A DNA stretch of 64,000 nucleotides from DT-110 sp964342305. GTDB taxonomy: Bacteria; Bacteroidota; Bacteroidia; Chitinophagales; Saprospiraceae. Positions 24,815 to 34,131 of the stretch are shown here, piece by piece. Positions within the stretch are counted from its first letter, which is position 1, and every line of letters starts with the position of its first letter. The translations under genes and the position numbers were made by a program. The notes below the pieces were generated by a model. It was not told where the DNA came from and searched no databases. It saw only the letters and a list, made by a program, of their open reading frames with translations. The stretch covers positions 4,100 through 68,099 of the forward strand of contig CAYFGK010000016.1 of NCBI GenBank assembly GCA_964342305.1. The letters are read 5' to 3'.

Positions 24815-25666
24815 ATGAACAAAACAATCTTATTCCCCACCGACTTTTCGGATGCAGCGGATAAAGCCGCAATATATGCTTTGCACCTGGCCAGATGCAT
24901 GGGAGCCCGTATTACTACCCTGCACGTTTATGAAAGTGTGAGTATTGCTGCTTCGCACATGTCCAATACAATGGCCAAAATCGTGGAACAGAATCACCTC
25001 GAAGCTTTGAGTTCGTATCAGGATGTAGCCCGGGTGATGCGCGAAGCTGCCGACAACCTTGGTTTTTCCGACGTGGAGATCAATCATATGATGAAATCAG
25101 GAGAGCGGGTGTTGAAAACCATCCTCGCCGCCGAACGGGATGAGGACCCCGACCTCATCGTGATGGGTACCACCGGAGCGGGCTGGATCAAGCAACTCTT
25201 TACGGGGAGTACTACCAGCGAGGTAATGGAAAATGCTACGACCCCCGTACTGTGTGTGCCGGAAGATGCCGAATTCGATGGAGAACTGGATGATGTAACC
25301 CTCGCCACTACTTTCAGGGAGACCGAACGAAAAGCATTAGACCGCCTGCTCGAAATAACCGATAGCTTTAAGTCCCGCATCCACTGCGTTAATATTCTCA
25401 CCGATAGTAAAAGTAATGCCGAAGCCGATATGCAAAAATGGCAATCGGCTTATTCCGATAATGACCGGATTAGCTTTGCAATTGAGGAGGCCAAGTCCAT
25501 CCAGGAAGGATTGATCTCCTACCTGGATGCTAATAAAATCGACATTCTCTGTACGGTAAACCGCCGCCGGAATATGATCCAGGAGCTGTTCGACCACAGC
25601 CTGACCAAGAAATTATCGTATCACACAAAATATCCGATTCTGACTTTTCAGGAGGCTCATCTTTAA
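24815..25666 (+). CDS. Universal stress protein with two tandem Usp domains
   Basis: 283 residues, two UspA folds. The first (1-150) starts KTILFPTDFSDAADKAAIYAL and has the ATP-binding signature G-x2-G-x9-G-S at Gly118, Gly121 and Gly131-Ser132 followed by EVMENATTPVLCVP. The second half (about 155-283) keeps the fold but lacks that glycine signature, so only the first is expected to bind ATP. Cytoplasmic. Tandem Usp proteins are usually induced by stress or energy limitation. Divergent from the RNA candidate at 24530. Its stop lies 16 bp from the stop of the convergent D-threonine-aldolase-like gene. Confidence 0.92.
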   Translation: MNKTILFPTDFSDAADKAAIYALHLARCMGARITTLHVYESVSIAASHMSNTMAKIVEQNHLEALSSYQDVARVMREAADNLGFSDVEINHMMKSGERVLKTILAAERDEDPDLIVMGTTGAGWIKQLFTGSTTSEVMENATTPVLCVPEDAEFDGELDDVTLATTFRETERKALDRLLEITDSFKSRIHCVNILTDSKSNAEADMQKWQSAYSDNDRISFAIEEAKSIQEGLISYLDANKIDILCTVNRRRNMIQELFDHSLTKKLSYHTKYPILTFQEAHL

Positions 25667-25682
25667 GCAGAGGCTTCAGTCG

Positions 25683-26786
25683 TCACACATAGCTCAGCAT
25701 GGATACAGGGGCGTGATCCAGCGTTTGGTACGCCTTCATGAGGTCAGCCGTCATGCAGGAGTGTACGGGTACTATGCCCAGAATATCTCCAATATTCGTT
25801 TCCCGGAATAGGTCGGCCGACAGCCGTACAACTCCGTGTTCTTGTGAAAGCTTACGCACGTAGGATTGGCCGTCATCGACAACCTTCCACCCGTCATCCG
25901 TCCATCGCACCGGTTGACCAAAGGTTGTTTTTCCGTTGCGTTCCAGCTGGTCTTTAGAGAAATGTACTCCGCCACCGTATACCACTACCTCCTGCCGATC
26001 GGGGTGTTTGGAAACAACCGGGCAGGCCATAGCTACCGCGATGTCATCCAGTGAACAGGAACCGATCGTCGCCTGGGTAAGATCGTAAAAGACGAAATTC
26101 CCGGGGCGTAGTTCATCCACTCCCGGAAAGTCGGTGGCGGTGCTTCCGGATGGCGTATCGCCGTAGGAAAAGATCAGATCGGGGTAATCAGCGCGAAATT
26201 GATCCACCACCGGCCGGAGGCTTTGCAGGCTCGCTTCGTGGATGCGGGTGATCTCTTCCTTCCCGCGTGCCTGGTAGGTTTGACCGGCATGCCCCAGGAA
26301 TCCGGCAAAGGTCAGCTTATCGGATTGTGAAATACGCTCAACCAGCCGGTTGATCTCCTGAGTATTCGCGGGCAAAAGGCCGGTTCGGTTATTCCCGGCA
26401 TTGAGTTTAATAAACAGACTTACCGGATGACGGAGTTTTTGGTCGAGAGCGGCAATGGCATCGGTATTTTCCACGATCAGTTGCAGCTTGATGGTCCCCG
26501 CCAGATCGTTGATGCGGTCCATTTCCAGGATGTTGACCGGGAAGGCATTGGTGATGTCGGTCCAGCCTGCTTTCGCAAAATAGGTGGCCATCCGCAGGGA
26601 AGATACCGTAATCCGGTCGACCCCCGCTTCCCGAAACCATTCCCCGACGGCGGCAGATTGGTGGGTTTTGAAGTGCGGGCGGAAGGTAAGCCCCAGCCCG
26701 CGTATCTTGTCAGTCATGCGGGCAATATTGCGTCGTACTTTGTGCTCGTCGAGGAGGAGGGTCGGGACGGTGATCGAAGGTATCAT
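25683..26786 (-). CDS. D-threonine aldolase-like PLP enzyme (D-TA family)
   Basis: 367 residues. Alanine-racemase-type barrel with the PLP lysine in RPHFKTH (Lys40), followed by a C-terminal beta domain that ends in a metal-binding HSC motif (His342, Cys344 in VPVHSCMTAD). This is the arrangement of D-threonine aldolase and D-serine dehydratase-like proteins, which cleave D-threonine to glycine and acetaldehyde or act on related beta-hydroxy D-amino acids with Mn2+ or Zn2+. The GNFVFYD segment also fits the family. Cytoplasmic. The exact substrate is uncertain. Divergent from the serine hydrolase at 26867, 80 bp apart. Confidence 0.87.
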   Translation of the reverse strand: MIPSITVPTLLLDEHKVRRNIARMTDKIRGLGLTFRPHFKTHQSAAVGEWFREAGVDRITVSSLRMATYFAKAGWTDITNAFPVNILEMDRINDLAGTIKLQLIVENTDAIAALDQKLRHPVSLFIKLNAGNNRTGLLPANTQEINRLVERISQSDKLTFAGFLGHAGQTYQARGKEEITRIHEASLQSLRPVVDQFRADYPDLIFSYGDTPSGSTATDFPGVDELRPGNFVFYDLTQATIGSCSLDDIAVAMACPVVSKHPDRQEVVVYGGGVHFSKDQLERNGKTTFGQPVRWTDDGWKVVDDGQSYVRKLSQEHGVVRLSADLFRETNIGDILGIVPVHSCMTADLMKAYQTLDHAPVSMLSYV

Positions 26787-26866
26787 GCAGGTTTTTTATT
26801 TTACGAAAGTATAGTACTGGCTTTCGCCAAAAAAAAGCTTTTCCACCGACAAAATAAATAAGGATT

Positions 26867-27946
26867 ATGAAACGACTGTTACTCTCCGCTGCCATACTGT
26901 TAATGGTTCTTCAGCTGCCGGCCCAGACTGCTGATAAATACCAAAAGGCGATTGCTCAGGCGAAAGAGATCTTTAACGTTTTTGCTGATGAAAATGATAT
27001 TCCCGGTACGGCCGTAGCCGTTGGGATAAAGGGCGAGATCGTTTGGTCCGAAGGGCTGGGCTACGCTGACCTAGAACAACAGGTGCGCGTAAAGCCGGAT
27101 CACACTAAATTCCGTATCGGAAGTGTATCCAAGCCCATAACCGCAGCAGCTTTAGGTATTCTCTACGAAGAGGGAAAGATTGATCTTGATGCCCCCATTC
27201 AGACCTATGTGCCTGACTTTCCCGAAAAAGAGCATACAATCACCCTGCGGCAACTGGCCGGGCATACGGCCGGTATTCGCCATTACCGGGGCGATGAATT
27301 CCTGAGCAGCGAACACTACCCAACGGTAGCTGAAGGGCTGGATATCTTCAAGGATGATCCTCTGTTGTTTGAACCAGGCACGGATTACTCGTATTCCAGC
27401 TACGGCTGGAATCTGATCAGTGCTGCTATTGAAGGAGCATCGGGACAGTCCTTTCTGACCTACGTTCAGGATTTTGTGCTTACCCCCCTCGACATGTATC
27501 ATACAGCGGCCGATTATACCAATCGGATCATTCCCGACCGCTCGCGTTTTTACGTGAAGGATGATGATCACGGTGCCATTCCGGCCCCCTTCGTTGATAA
27601 CAGCTACAAATGGGCCGGTGGTGGCTTTTTGGCATCAGCCGAAGACCTGGTACGTTTCGGCATGGCACATCTGACTGAAGAATTATTGAAATCCGGAACT
27701 ATCAATGAATTCACCACTTCCCAGACCCTCGCCGACGGTTCTGCAACCAATTATGGCATCGGCTGGCAGACCGGAGAGGATGAAAAAGGACGGGCCTATT
27801 TCGGGCATAGTGGTGGTTCGGTAGGAGGTATAACGCAACTGGTAATTTTTCCCGAGCAGGAGATCGTAGTGGGCATGGTGACCAACGTAAATCCGGTGCA
27901 GTACAATGGCGCCCACCTTCGGATCGCCGAATGCTTCATGCGTTAA
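26867..27946 (+). CDS. Secreted serine hydrolase, beta-lactamase/D-aminopeptidase family
   Basis: 359 residues with a signal peptide (RLLLSAAILLMVLQLPAQ). The class C/penicillin-binding-like fold is supported by the catalytic Ser86-x-x-Lys89 (RIGSVSKPIT), a Tyr motif YSS at about 176 in place of the usual YxN, and the third motif HSGG in YFGHSGGSVGG. Family members hydrolyse D-amino-acid peptides, esters or lactams in the periplasm. The modified second motif makes true beta-lactamase activity unlikely. Stop and repeat R4 are only four bases apart. A mini-hairpin (26819-26836) lies upstream. Confidence 0.88.
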   Translation: MKRLLLSAAILLMVLQLPAQTADKYQKAIAQAKEIFNVFADENDIPGTAVAVGIKGEIVWSEGLGYADLEQQVRVKPDHTKFRIGSVSKPITAAALGILYEEGKIDLDAPIQTYVPDFPEKEHTITLRQLAGHTAGIRHYRGDEFLSSEHYPTVAEGLDIFKDDPLLFEPGTDYSYSSYGWNLISAAIEGASGQSFLTYVQDFVLTPLDMYHTAADYTNRIIPDRSRFYVKDDDHGAIPAPFVDNSYKWAGGGFLASAEDLVRFGMAHLTEELLKSGTINEFTTSQTLADGSATNYGIGWQTGEDEKGRAYFGHSGGSVGGITQLVIFPEQEIVVGMVTNVNPVQYNGAHLRIAECFMR

Positions 27947-27950
27947 TGTA

Positions 27951-28134
27951 ACGTGAGGATGAGGCCGAGCTTTTTGCTAAAGTACTGATTGTTAAAGACT
28001 AACGTTGTGTTTGGTTGAGGGTGTCAGGTAGTGGGACTTGCTCAAATCCATATACCCTATACCTACTACCCTGTACCGGGAGGTTGGGCCTTGATTATCT
28101 TCCCGTTATGAAATAGTCTGTGCCCAACCTCTCG
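27951..28134 (+). repeat. MITE-like repeat copy R4
   Basis: 184 bp beginning four bases after the stop of the serine hydrolase. It starts ACGTGAGGATGAGGCC and ends GTGCCCAACCTCTCG. The central region has TATACCTACTACC, and the second stem opens CGGGAGGTTGGGCC. It fills more than half of the 319-bp gap before the barrel protein at 28266. Confidence 0.85.
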
Positions 28135-28167
28135 ATGCGTTAAGGCTTTCTGAAGGTGTCTTAAAGT

Positions 28168-28196
28168 TTTGTTTTTCTGTCGACCCGGTATCTGTT
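28168..28196 (+). promoter_or_regulatory. Weak promoter candidate for the barrel-protein pair
   Basis: TTTG at 28168-28171, a 17-bp spacer, then TATCTGTT (six of eight matches to TAnnTTTG). Confidence 0.35.
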
Positions 28197-28265
28197 TTCC
28201 GAATGGGTCGTACGTTTTAGGAGGGCATTTTGGAGGAAACTCCAGTCACCAAAAACGTATGACCT

Positions 28266-28856
28266 ATGCCTGTTCAACGAATTATACTGACCTCGGTGGT
28301 CTGCTTCCTGGCCTTATCCGTATCGGCCCAAATTGATGTCATTCCCAGGTTCGGAGTGAATGCTTCCGGATTAGATGCCAAGTTGACTGATTTCGAGACC
28401 GAAGCAAATGCCGGGTGGAATGCCGGCATCGATCTGCAAGTGGGCCAGGGTATGATCTTTTTACAACCCGGTGCACATTATTACCGCTTCGATGCCGACC
28501 TGACTTCCAACCCGGATATTGAGGATGCCTTCGAATTAAAAGGTAAAACCACCATCAACCAATTGAAGACCCCCGTGAACCTGGGTGTTCGTCTGACTGG
28601 TGAAGGAGGGTTGCTGGATATTTATGCTACCGGTGGCGTAACTCCGACCTTTTTGCTGGGGGTGCGGGAAAGTGACGGCTTTGCTTTCGATGAATCAAAC
28701 CTGAATGAAATCACTTGGGGAGCCAATGTCGGCGCCGGCGTTAACTTGTGGTTTCTCAATCTCGACATGCGCTACGAATGGGGGCTGAGTGACTTTTTCA
28801 AAGATAGCAACGCCAAAAATAACGTCTTTACCGCTGCAGTCGGAATTCGCTTTTGA
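28266..28856 (+). CDS. Small outer-membrane beta-barrel protein (PorT/OmpA-like)
   Basis: 196 residues with a signal peptide (RIILTSVVCFLALSVSAQ). The rest alternates hydrophobic and polar residues in about eight strands (AGWNAGIDLQVG, MIFLQPGAHYYRF, LKTPVNLGVRL, WGANVGAGVNLWFLNLDMRYEWGL) and ends in FTAAVGIRF, a terminal-Phe signature for barrel insertion. This is the porin-family/outer-membrane-barrel type common in Bacteroidota. The following gene is a paralogue 54 bp downstream in the same direction, so the two are co-transcribed duplicates. Cargo or role unknown. Confidence 0.85.
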   Translation: MPVQRIILTSVVCFLALSVSAQIDVIPRFGVNASGLDAKLTDFETEANAGWNAGIDLQVGQGMIFLQPGAHYYRFDADLTSNPDIEDAFELKGKTTINQLKTPVNLGVRLTGEGGLLDIYATGGVTPTFLLGVRESDGFAFDESNLNEITWGANVGAGVNLWFLNLDMRYEWGLSDFFKDSNAKNNVFTAAVGIRF

Positions 28857-28910
28857 TTTACCGACAGTAAACAAAAATGGTCAGGTAGCTTTTTCTAGGG
28901 TAAACGACTG

Positions 28911-29513
28911 ATGAAAAAGCTACTTGTCTGTTTTATCCTGTTGGGGGTGATACCTCCTCTTTCCGGAGGTCAGGTTGTGCTCAACCCCAATGTAGGCGTT
29001 GCCTTTTCCGACCTGGATGCATCGAATGATAACCTCACGGTGGAAGGAACGTCTGCTCTGCGTGTTGGTATGGATTTTCGTATCGGGAACAAAGATGTGT
29101 TCTTTCAGCCCGGTGTTCATTATCTGCGACAAAGCGTGGATGTCACTGCTTTCGGTATCAATGCGGAAGGAGAGACCCGTGTCCAAAACCTGCAGATCCC
29201 ATTGGCCGCTGGTCTTCGCATCACGCCCCGTGAAAACATGATCGCCCTTCGCGGGAAAGCCGGTATCGTTCCCACCTTTTTGCTACAGCTCGACGAATCA
29301 GCGGAATTACAACTGACCAAGGATGATGTCGCCGGTTACCGGACCGATGCCGTTGTTGGGGTTGGATTAGATGTCGCCCTCCTCATTACGCTGGACGTAC
29401 AATACTCTTTCGGTTTGCAGGATTACCTGGAAGAAGGCGATGGCTCCGAAGGGCTGTTCATGATAACGGCGGGTATCAAATTCGGTCGCGGCAACGCCCT
29501 CTACGGCCGTTAG
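28911..29513 (+). CDS. Small outer-membrane beta-barrel protein, paralogue of the preceding gene
   Basis: 200 residues with a signal peptide (KLLVCFILLGVIPPLSGG). It aligns with the gene at 28266 segment by segment (ALRVGMDFRIGNKDVFFQPGVHY; LQIPLAAGLRI; GIVPTFLLQLDE; VGVGLDVALLITLDVQYSFGLQDYLEE; MITAGIKFGR). It has eight predicted strands. Unlike its neighbour, it ends GRGNALYGR without the terminal aromatic residue. A tandem duplication followed by divergence explains the pair. A loopless palindrome follows its stop and faces the convergent protease gene. Confidence 0.83.
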   Translation: MKKLLVCFILLGVIPPLSGGQVVLNPNVGVAFSDLDASNDNLTVEGTSALRVGMDFRIGNKDVFFQPGVHYLRQSVDVTAFGINAEGETRVQNLQIPLAAGLRITPRENMIALRGKAGIVPTFLLQLDESAELQLTKDDVAGYRTDAVVGVGLDVALLITLDVQYSFGLQDYLEEGDGSEGLFMITAGIKFGRGNALYGR

Positions 29514-29517
29514 GATC

Positions 29518-29583
29518 GTTCTAAAATACTGTTGCGCCCATGGTTCGCCGCGGCGAACCATGGGCGCAACAGTATTTTGGAAC
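29518..29583. terminator. Near-perfect loopless palindrome between convergent genes
   Basis: 29523-29550 and 29551-29578 are exact reverse complements (28 bp each). After one mismatch the pairing continues four more bases on each side. In RNA it would form a very stable stem with AAAA/UUUU ends, so it can end both the barrel-protein and protease transcripts. Confidence 0.75.
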
Positions 29584-29590
29584 AGTTATA

Positions 29591-31153
29591 CTACTTATCG
29601 ATTTCCAAGACCATAGCGACTGCGTTACGACCGTCCCGTTCTGCTTCGAACGTAATCGTATTTCCCGCCTGAAAGCGGGTAGTACGTATCCGGGAATCGC
29701 CCAGTGCATTTTTCAGCTTCTCGGCGTAGGTATTTCCACGGGCGCTATTAATTCGCTGGTTCAGGGCCTGAAAGTTAAGCGGTTCCTTACTCACCACGAT
29801 GGCGATCCGGTCGCGGTTGCCCAATTCATCGGGACTCATGGAATAGTCTTTAGGGAACAAGCGGGTTCCCGTGATACCACAATAAGGTGAGTGCTTTTCC
29901 GTGTAGGGGAAGAGCACATAACTGCTACCGTCCGTTTCTTCTCCGAAGATGTACACATTGCACTCGATAGAATTGGCAAAGAGCACCTTGAATTTATCAT
30001 CAGTACTCACGTTTCGCAGGGTGCGAAAGACGATGTCGCCCACCTGTTCCATCGGTAAGATGGATTCCCGTTGGGTATCGAAGATTCCGAATTCTACCCC
30101 CAACAAATTATCGTCAAAGGTACGATCGTCGGCGCTGCCCATGGGATGCAGGCCATATGCTTCCCGGGTGAAGTGTTCAAAGTCAGGGTACCGCACCCAG
30201 GCGATCCCGTCTCGTCCCCAATTGCTTCCCCAGCTGTTCATGATCTGAAAGGCACCGCCTTCCTTTTGGTCGTCGTATCCGATAATGCACATGGCGTGCC
30301 CGCCAAAACCCTGCATGTTGTAATCGCGCCGGGTGGGGCGCCAGACTTCCTGTCCCCGCATGGGCGTCATGAAGGAGCCTCCCACCATCATTCCGATGAC
30401 GACGGGCGCACCCTGAGCGAGGTGTTGTTTGATGGCCATCAGGTCTGGTTGGTAGTTGTTCGCGCCTAATGTCAAGCGATTGTAGCCTGTTATCCGGTGC
30501 TGTTGCCCCTGTTGCAATTGCGAGCGGGATGGGTAGCGCGAGCAGGTCTGTTCATCGTACGCAAATTCATTGATCGGTAAAGCCCCGGTTGAACTCATGG
30601 CTTTCATGGCGTCCAGCATATAGGCTCCCTGGCAATTCGGCAGGTGGATCTGGTTGTAGAGGTAAGCAGGGCTAAATGCCAGACGATCGGGACTTTGTCC
30701 GGTGGCCCTGGCCTCCAGGATGGTGCGTGCGGCGTAGGCGCTGGCCCATCCCACACAGGAACCCTGTCGCCCCTGATGGGCACGACTGGGCGCGTAATCC
30801 TCCAGAGTCACCCGGGCCGGGAGTCCTGACTGACCGTATCCGTAACTCAGGGGCTCAAAGACTTTAGCACTGTCGAAGCGTTCCTGACTTAAAGTAGCCC
30901 CGAGTTCGTATTGTGAGATGGAGTTATCGTTATCTACTGTGGGGCCCAGCAGCATTTCCTGACCACCGAAAAAGAAAAACCATACCCCTGCGATCAGGAG
31001 AATGGGGATACTCCATTTTGGTTTGCGGAAGATGAATAGCAGGATGAGCGGTAAAATGCGTAGCAGCGCGTTGCGATTGCCATTATTTCCACGATTCCTG
31101 TTGTTTCCCTGATTATTTTGACGCGGGTCGTCTTGTTCCATCCGGATCGGCAT
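29591..31153 (-). CDS. C1 (papain-like) cysteine protease, membrane-anchored
   Basis: 520 residues from ATG 31151-31153 (ATG 31139-31141 also possible). The N-terminus is Asn/Arg/Gly-rich, then two hydrophobic stretches about residues 29-43 and 48-63 anchor it to the membrane. The papain domain shows the oxyanion Gln130 and nucleophile Cys133 (QGSCVGWASAYA), His286 in GGHAMCIIGYDD and Asn306 in NSWGSNWG. The C-terminal 190 residues are beta-rich and contain a DUF4384-like region (FKVLFANSIECNVYIFGEET, YVLFPY). No inhibitory propeptide is recognisable. Perhaps an envelope protease; the target is unknown. Confidence 0.88.
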   Translation of the reverse strand: MPIRMEQDDPRQNNQGNNRNRGNNGNRNALLRILPLILLFIFRKPKWSIPILLIAGVWFFFFGGQEMLLGPTVDNDNSISQYELGATLSQERFDSAKVFEPLSYGYGQSGLPARVTLEDYAPSRAHQGRQGSCVGWASAYAARTILEARATGQSPDRLAFSPAYLYNQIHLPNCQGAYMLDAMKAMSSTGALPINEFAYDEQTCSRYPSRSQLQQGQQHRITGYNRLTLGANNYQPDLMAIKQHLAQGAPVVIGMMVGGSFMTPMRGQEVWRPTRRDYNMQGFGGHAMCIIGYDDQKEGGAFQIMNSWGSNWGRDGIAWVRYPDFEHFTREAYGLHPMGSADDRTFDDNLLGVEFGIFDTQRESILPMEQVGDIVFRTLRNVSTDDKFKVLFANSIECNVYIFGEETDGSSYVLFPYTEKHSPYCGITGTRLFPKDYSMSPDELGNRDRIAIVVSKEPLNFQALNQRINSARGNTYAEKLKNALGDSRIRTTRFQAGNTITFEAERDGRNAVAMVLEIDK

Positions 31154-31195
31154 GGTGCATGGTGATTGGTACGGATTAAAGGTATTCAAAAAATA

Positions 31196-31249
31196 AAAAA
31201 AGCCGGTCCGAAAAGGGGATTGTTAATCTCCTTTTCAAACCGGCTTTTT
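31196..31249 (-). terminator. Terminator of the M16 peptidase gene
   Basis: AAAAAGCCGGT pairs with ACCGGCTTTTT, enclosing AAAAGG-GATT/AATC-CCTTTT pairing. On the minus strand it is followed by T-rich TTTTTTTATTTTTTG. The mini-hairpin GCCTTTCGGC precedes it. Confidence 0.8.
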
Positions 31250-31275
31250 GCCGAAAGGCGAGAAAGAAATCCCGA

Positions 31276-34131
31276 TTAGTTAGGAACGGCCGTTACCGGT
31301 ACCCCTTCTTTATCGAGCATGACGGGTTCTCCAAACCCAAGTTCCTTCAGACGGTCAGCCTGCGTTTTGGCATCACCTACCACCAGGTAAACCATATTGG
31401 CCGGGTCCATATAGGTACCGATCAGGTTACGGGCCCGGTCGAGGGTCATATTCATCACCTTCTGCTGATCCCGCTTGATGTAATCCATGGGCAGGTTAAA
31501 GGTAGATATGTTTTCCAGGATTCCGATTTTGTCGCCCAGTGTCTCGTATTCCAGAGCATTACCCTTGAGGATAGTACTCTTAGTAAGATCCAGGTCTTCT
31601 TCGTTATAGCCATTCTGATAGTTCTCCAGAATATCCTTGATCAGCGCGGAAGATTCCAGGGTTACGTTTGATCGTACGCTGGAGGAGGCTGCGAAGTACC
31701 CTTGGTTCTGGCGACGCGGAATAAAAGAGTACGCACCGTAGGTGTAGCCTTTTTCTTCCCGCAACTGCTGGAACAGGCGTGAGGATGTTCCTGATCCGAG
31801 GCGCTGGTTGACGAATGATAACTCCATATAGGCATCATCATTACCCTTAACCGAAGGCTGTCCGACGTAGAGTACGGATTGCTTGGCATCGGGAATATCC
31901 ACAAAGTACACCTTGGGTTCGTCCGTTGCCTGGGCTACGGGTACCTCAGGAATATCCACTGGTTTGGCTTCCCATTTTTCTTCCAGGGAGCTTAGAGCTT
32001 CCATTACTTCTGCCTTGGAGATGTTGCCGACTATATGGAAGCTGGCGATGGAAGGAGAGAAGTTGGCTTCGTAATAAGCCTTGAGGTCCTCCATTGTTAT
32101 GGGGTCTACGGTTTCGGCTTTTCCAACGGAAGCATTGGAGAGTGGGTTTTCGGGGCCGTAGATCAGCTTATTGAAGACCTGACCGGCAATCACATTGGGC
32201 TGGCCGGCCCGCTGGCGGATGGTGGTCAGCGTAGCGTCTTTCAGGCGTGAAAACTCGTCCTCATCCCAGCGTGGCTCTAACAGGATCTCCTCGAATAATT
32301 GGTAGGTATCGTCAAACTTCCGCGACAGGCAGTTACCGTACACTGCGATGAATTCGGAGCTGGTGTACATGCCCAGGTTCGCGCCGAGCTGCCCTATGGC
32401 ATCTTCCAGTTCTTCCGGGGTTTTATTGGCGGTACCTTCCATCATTACGTCGGTGATCAGGTTGGCAGTACCAATTTTGTCGGGGTTATCCAGTAGCATA
32501 CCACCTTTCAGGCGCAGGCTGAAGTTGATAAGTGGCAGCTCTTCGTTGGTGATACCGTAGACTTGCATACCGTTGCTCAGTTCTGCCGTCCAGATCTTGG
32601 GTTCCTTAATCACGGGAGGCTCACCGAGTTCGGGGGGGGTGCTACGGTCGATCTCCGAAGGCGTTTTCTCAAAATCTTCGTTATCCTCGGGGAGGGGAGG
32701 AGCTTCGGCGCCCTGGACGATGTCCTCTTCTACGACGGAAGCAGTTTCAGAACCCTCGATCGCCAGTTCAGCTTGGCCGAGTGGCACAAAGCTGGTTTGA
32801 ATGTAGGGCTGTCCTTTGATATACGTTTCGTATACACGCATGACATCTTCCTTGGTAACATCCAGGATCTTTTGGATTTCTTCCTCCAGAGCATCGGGTG
32901 AACCGTCAAAAACATTGGCATCGGCCAATTGGTACGACTTGAAGAAGACACTGGATAAACCATTGTAGAAGCTGGTCTCCTGGCGGTTTTTGATACGCTC
33001 CATGTCGCGGTCGTCAATGCCATTTTCTTCGAAACGGGTCATGGCTTTTTGCACGGCGGCATACACGTCGTCCAGGTCCGTATCGGCATTAGCGCGTACG
33101 CGCAGGTTAAAGGCACCGGCGAGTTCACGGGTCGAATTGTAGGCGCTGGCGTTGGGCGCCAGTTTTTCTTCCTCCACAATGACCTGATAAAGTGGTGCCC
33201 GCTTACCCTGCGACAGGAGTTCACCCAGATACGTGAGCGGGTACGAATCGGGATGTCCGTCCTCAACGGTAGGCCATACCATGCGCATTTCGGGCAGTTG
33301 GGCAAAGTTGTCCTGGTGCATCAGTTTGATGTTCCCGTCGAGGCTGACGGGCATGGGATCCATAGGCTCGGGATTTCCGCGGGCCGGGATCTCTGCGAAG
33401 TATTTTTCGATCAGGTCTTTTACTTCCTGCGATTCGATATCTCCGGCGATAACCATGGTTGCGTTATTGGGGCCGTACCATTTGTCGTAAAACTCCTTGA
33501 CGTCGGTGATCGTGGCAGCTTGCAGGTCTTCCAGGGATCCGATTACCTGCCAGTTGTAGGGGTGACCTTCGGGATAGAGGGCTTTGTCGATCACGTAGTT
33601 GGTGTGCCCGTAGGGCTGGTTGTCGACACGCTGGCGCTTTTCGTTCTTAACGACCTGTTTTTCGTTTTCCAATACGGGTTCGGTAACGGTGTTGATCATG
33701 AATCCCATTCGGTCAGATTCCATCCACAGGATGCGCTCCAGGGCATCTTTGGGGATCGTTTCGTAGTAGATGGTTCCGTCGTTCCAGGTACCTCCGTTGA
33801 ATTCACCACCCAATTCTTCGATGGTTTTAAAGAAGTTACCCTTACCAACGTTTTCCGAATTCTGGAAGAGCATGTGTTCGAAGAAGTGCGCGAATCCGGT
33901 ACGTCCGGGTTTCTCGCGGTTCGAACCTACATTGAAAAGAATAGCTACGGAAACGATGGGATCGGAATCGTCCTCGTGCAGGATGATGTCGAGGCCGTTA
34001 TCCAATTCGTATTTCTCGTAGTCAATTTTGAAGGATTGCTGGGCGGCGTCATTGCCACCACCTTCGGTGTTGCAGGCACTGAACACCAATAGCATGATGA
34101 AGAGTAGCCCTGAGAATGGTCTGAGTTGCAT
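31276..34131 (-). CDS. M16 family zinc metallopeptidase lipoprotein, two M16 units
   Basis: 951 residues from ATG 34129-34131. Lipoprotein signal (LFIMLLVFSAC), so attached to a membrane. The first half has the inverted zinc motif His82-x-x-Glu85-His86 (GFAHFFEHMLFQN) with the downstream Glu in ENEKQVVKNEKRQ. The second half, from about residue 510, repeats the fold (LSNGMQVYGI, LLDNPDKIGTANLITDVMMEG) but lacks HxxEH, so it should be the structural partner unit, as in pitrilysin-like proteins. It degrades or trims peptides in the periplasm. An acidic linker rich in E/P separates the two units (about 470-505). Confidence 0.93.
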   Translation of the reverse strand: MQLRPFSGLLFIMLLVFSACNTEGGGNDAAQQSFKIDYEKYELDNGLDIILHEDDSDPIVSVAILFNVGSNREKPGRTGFAHFFEHMLFQNSENVGKGNFFKTIEELGGEFNGGTWNDGTIYYETIPKDALERILWMESDRMGFMINTVTEPVLENEKQVVKNEKRQRVDNQPYGHTNYVIDKALYPEGHPYNWQVIGSLEDLQAATITDVKEFYDKWYGPNNATMVIAGDIESQEVKDLIEKYFAEIPARGNPEPMDPMPVSLDGNIKLMHQDNFAQLPEMRMVWPTVEDGHPDSYPLTYLGELLSQGKRAPLYQVIVEEEKLAPNASAYNSTRELAGAFNLRVRANADTDLDDVYAAVQKAMTRFEENGIDDRDMERIKNRQETSFYNGLSSVFFKSYQLADANVFDGSPDALEEEIQKILDVTKEDVMRVYETYIKGQPYIQTSFVPLGQAELAIEGSETASVVEEDIVQGAEAPPLPEDNEDFEKTPSEIDRSTPPELGEPPVIKEPKIWTAELSNGMQVYGITNEELPLINFSLRLKGGMLLDNPDKIGTANLITDVMMEGTANKTPEELEDAIGQLGANLGMYTSSEFIAVYGNCLSRKFDDTYQLFEEILLEPRWDEDEFSRLKDATLTTIRQRAGQPNVIAGQVFNKLIYGPENPLSNASVGKAETVDPITMEDLKAYYEANFSPSIASFHIVGNISKAEVMEALSSLEEKWEAKPVDIPEVPVAQATDEPKVYFVDIPDAKQSVLYVGQPSVKGNDDAYMELSFVNQRLGSGTSSRLFQQLREEKGYTYGAYSFIPRRQNQGYFAASSSVRSNVTLESSALIKDILENYQNGYNEEDLDLTKSTILKGNALEYETLGDKIGILENISTFNLPMDYIKRDQQKVMNMTLDRARNLIGTYMDPANMVYLVVGDAKTQADRLKELGFGEPVMLDKEGVPVTAVPN

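Noticed and set aside
26867..27946. Acquired beta-lactamase resistance gene
   Set aside because: The second motif is YSS rather than YxN, and the family includes many esterases and peptidases; resistance is not supported.
33921..33940. tRNA T-loop-like GGTTCGAACC
   Set aside because: It is inside the M16 peptidase coding sequence and no acceptor stem or anticodon arm can be formed around it.
33049..34092. Long plus-strand open frame opposite the M16 peptidase gene
   Set aside because: It is the mirror frame of a clear metallopeptidase with intact zinc motif and lacks any protein features or start context.
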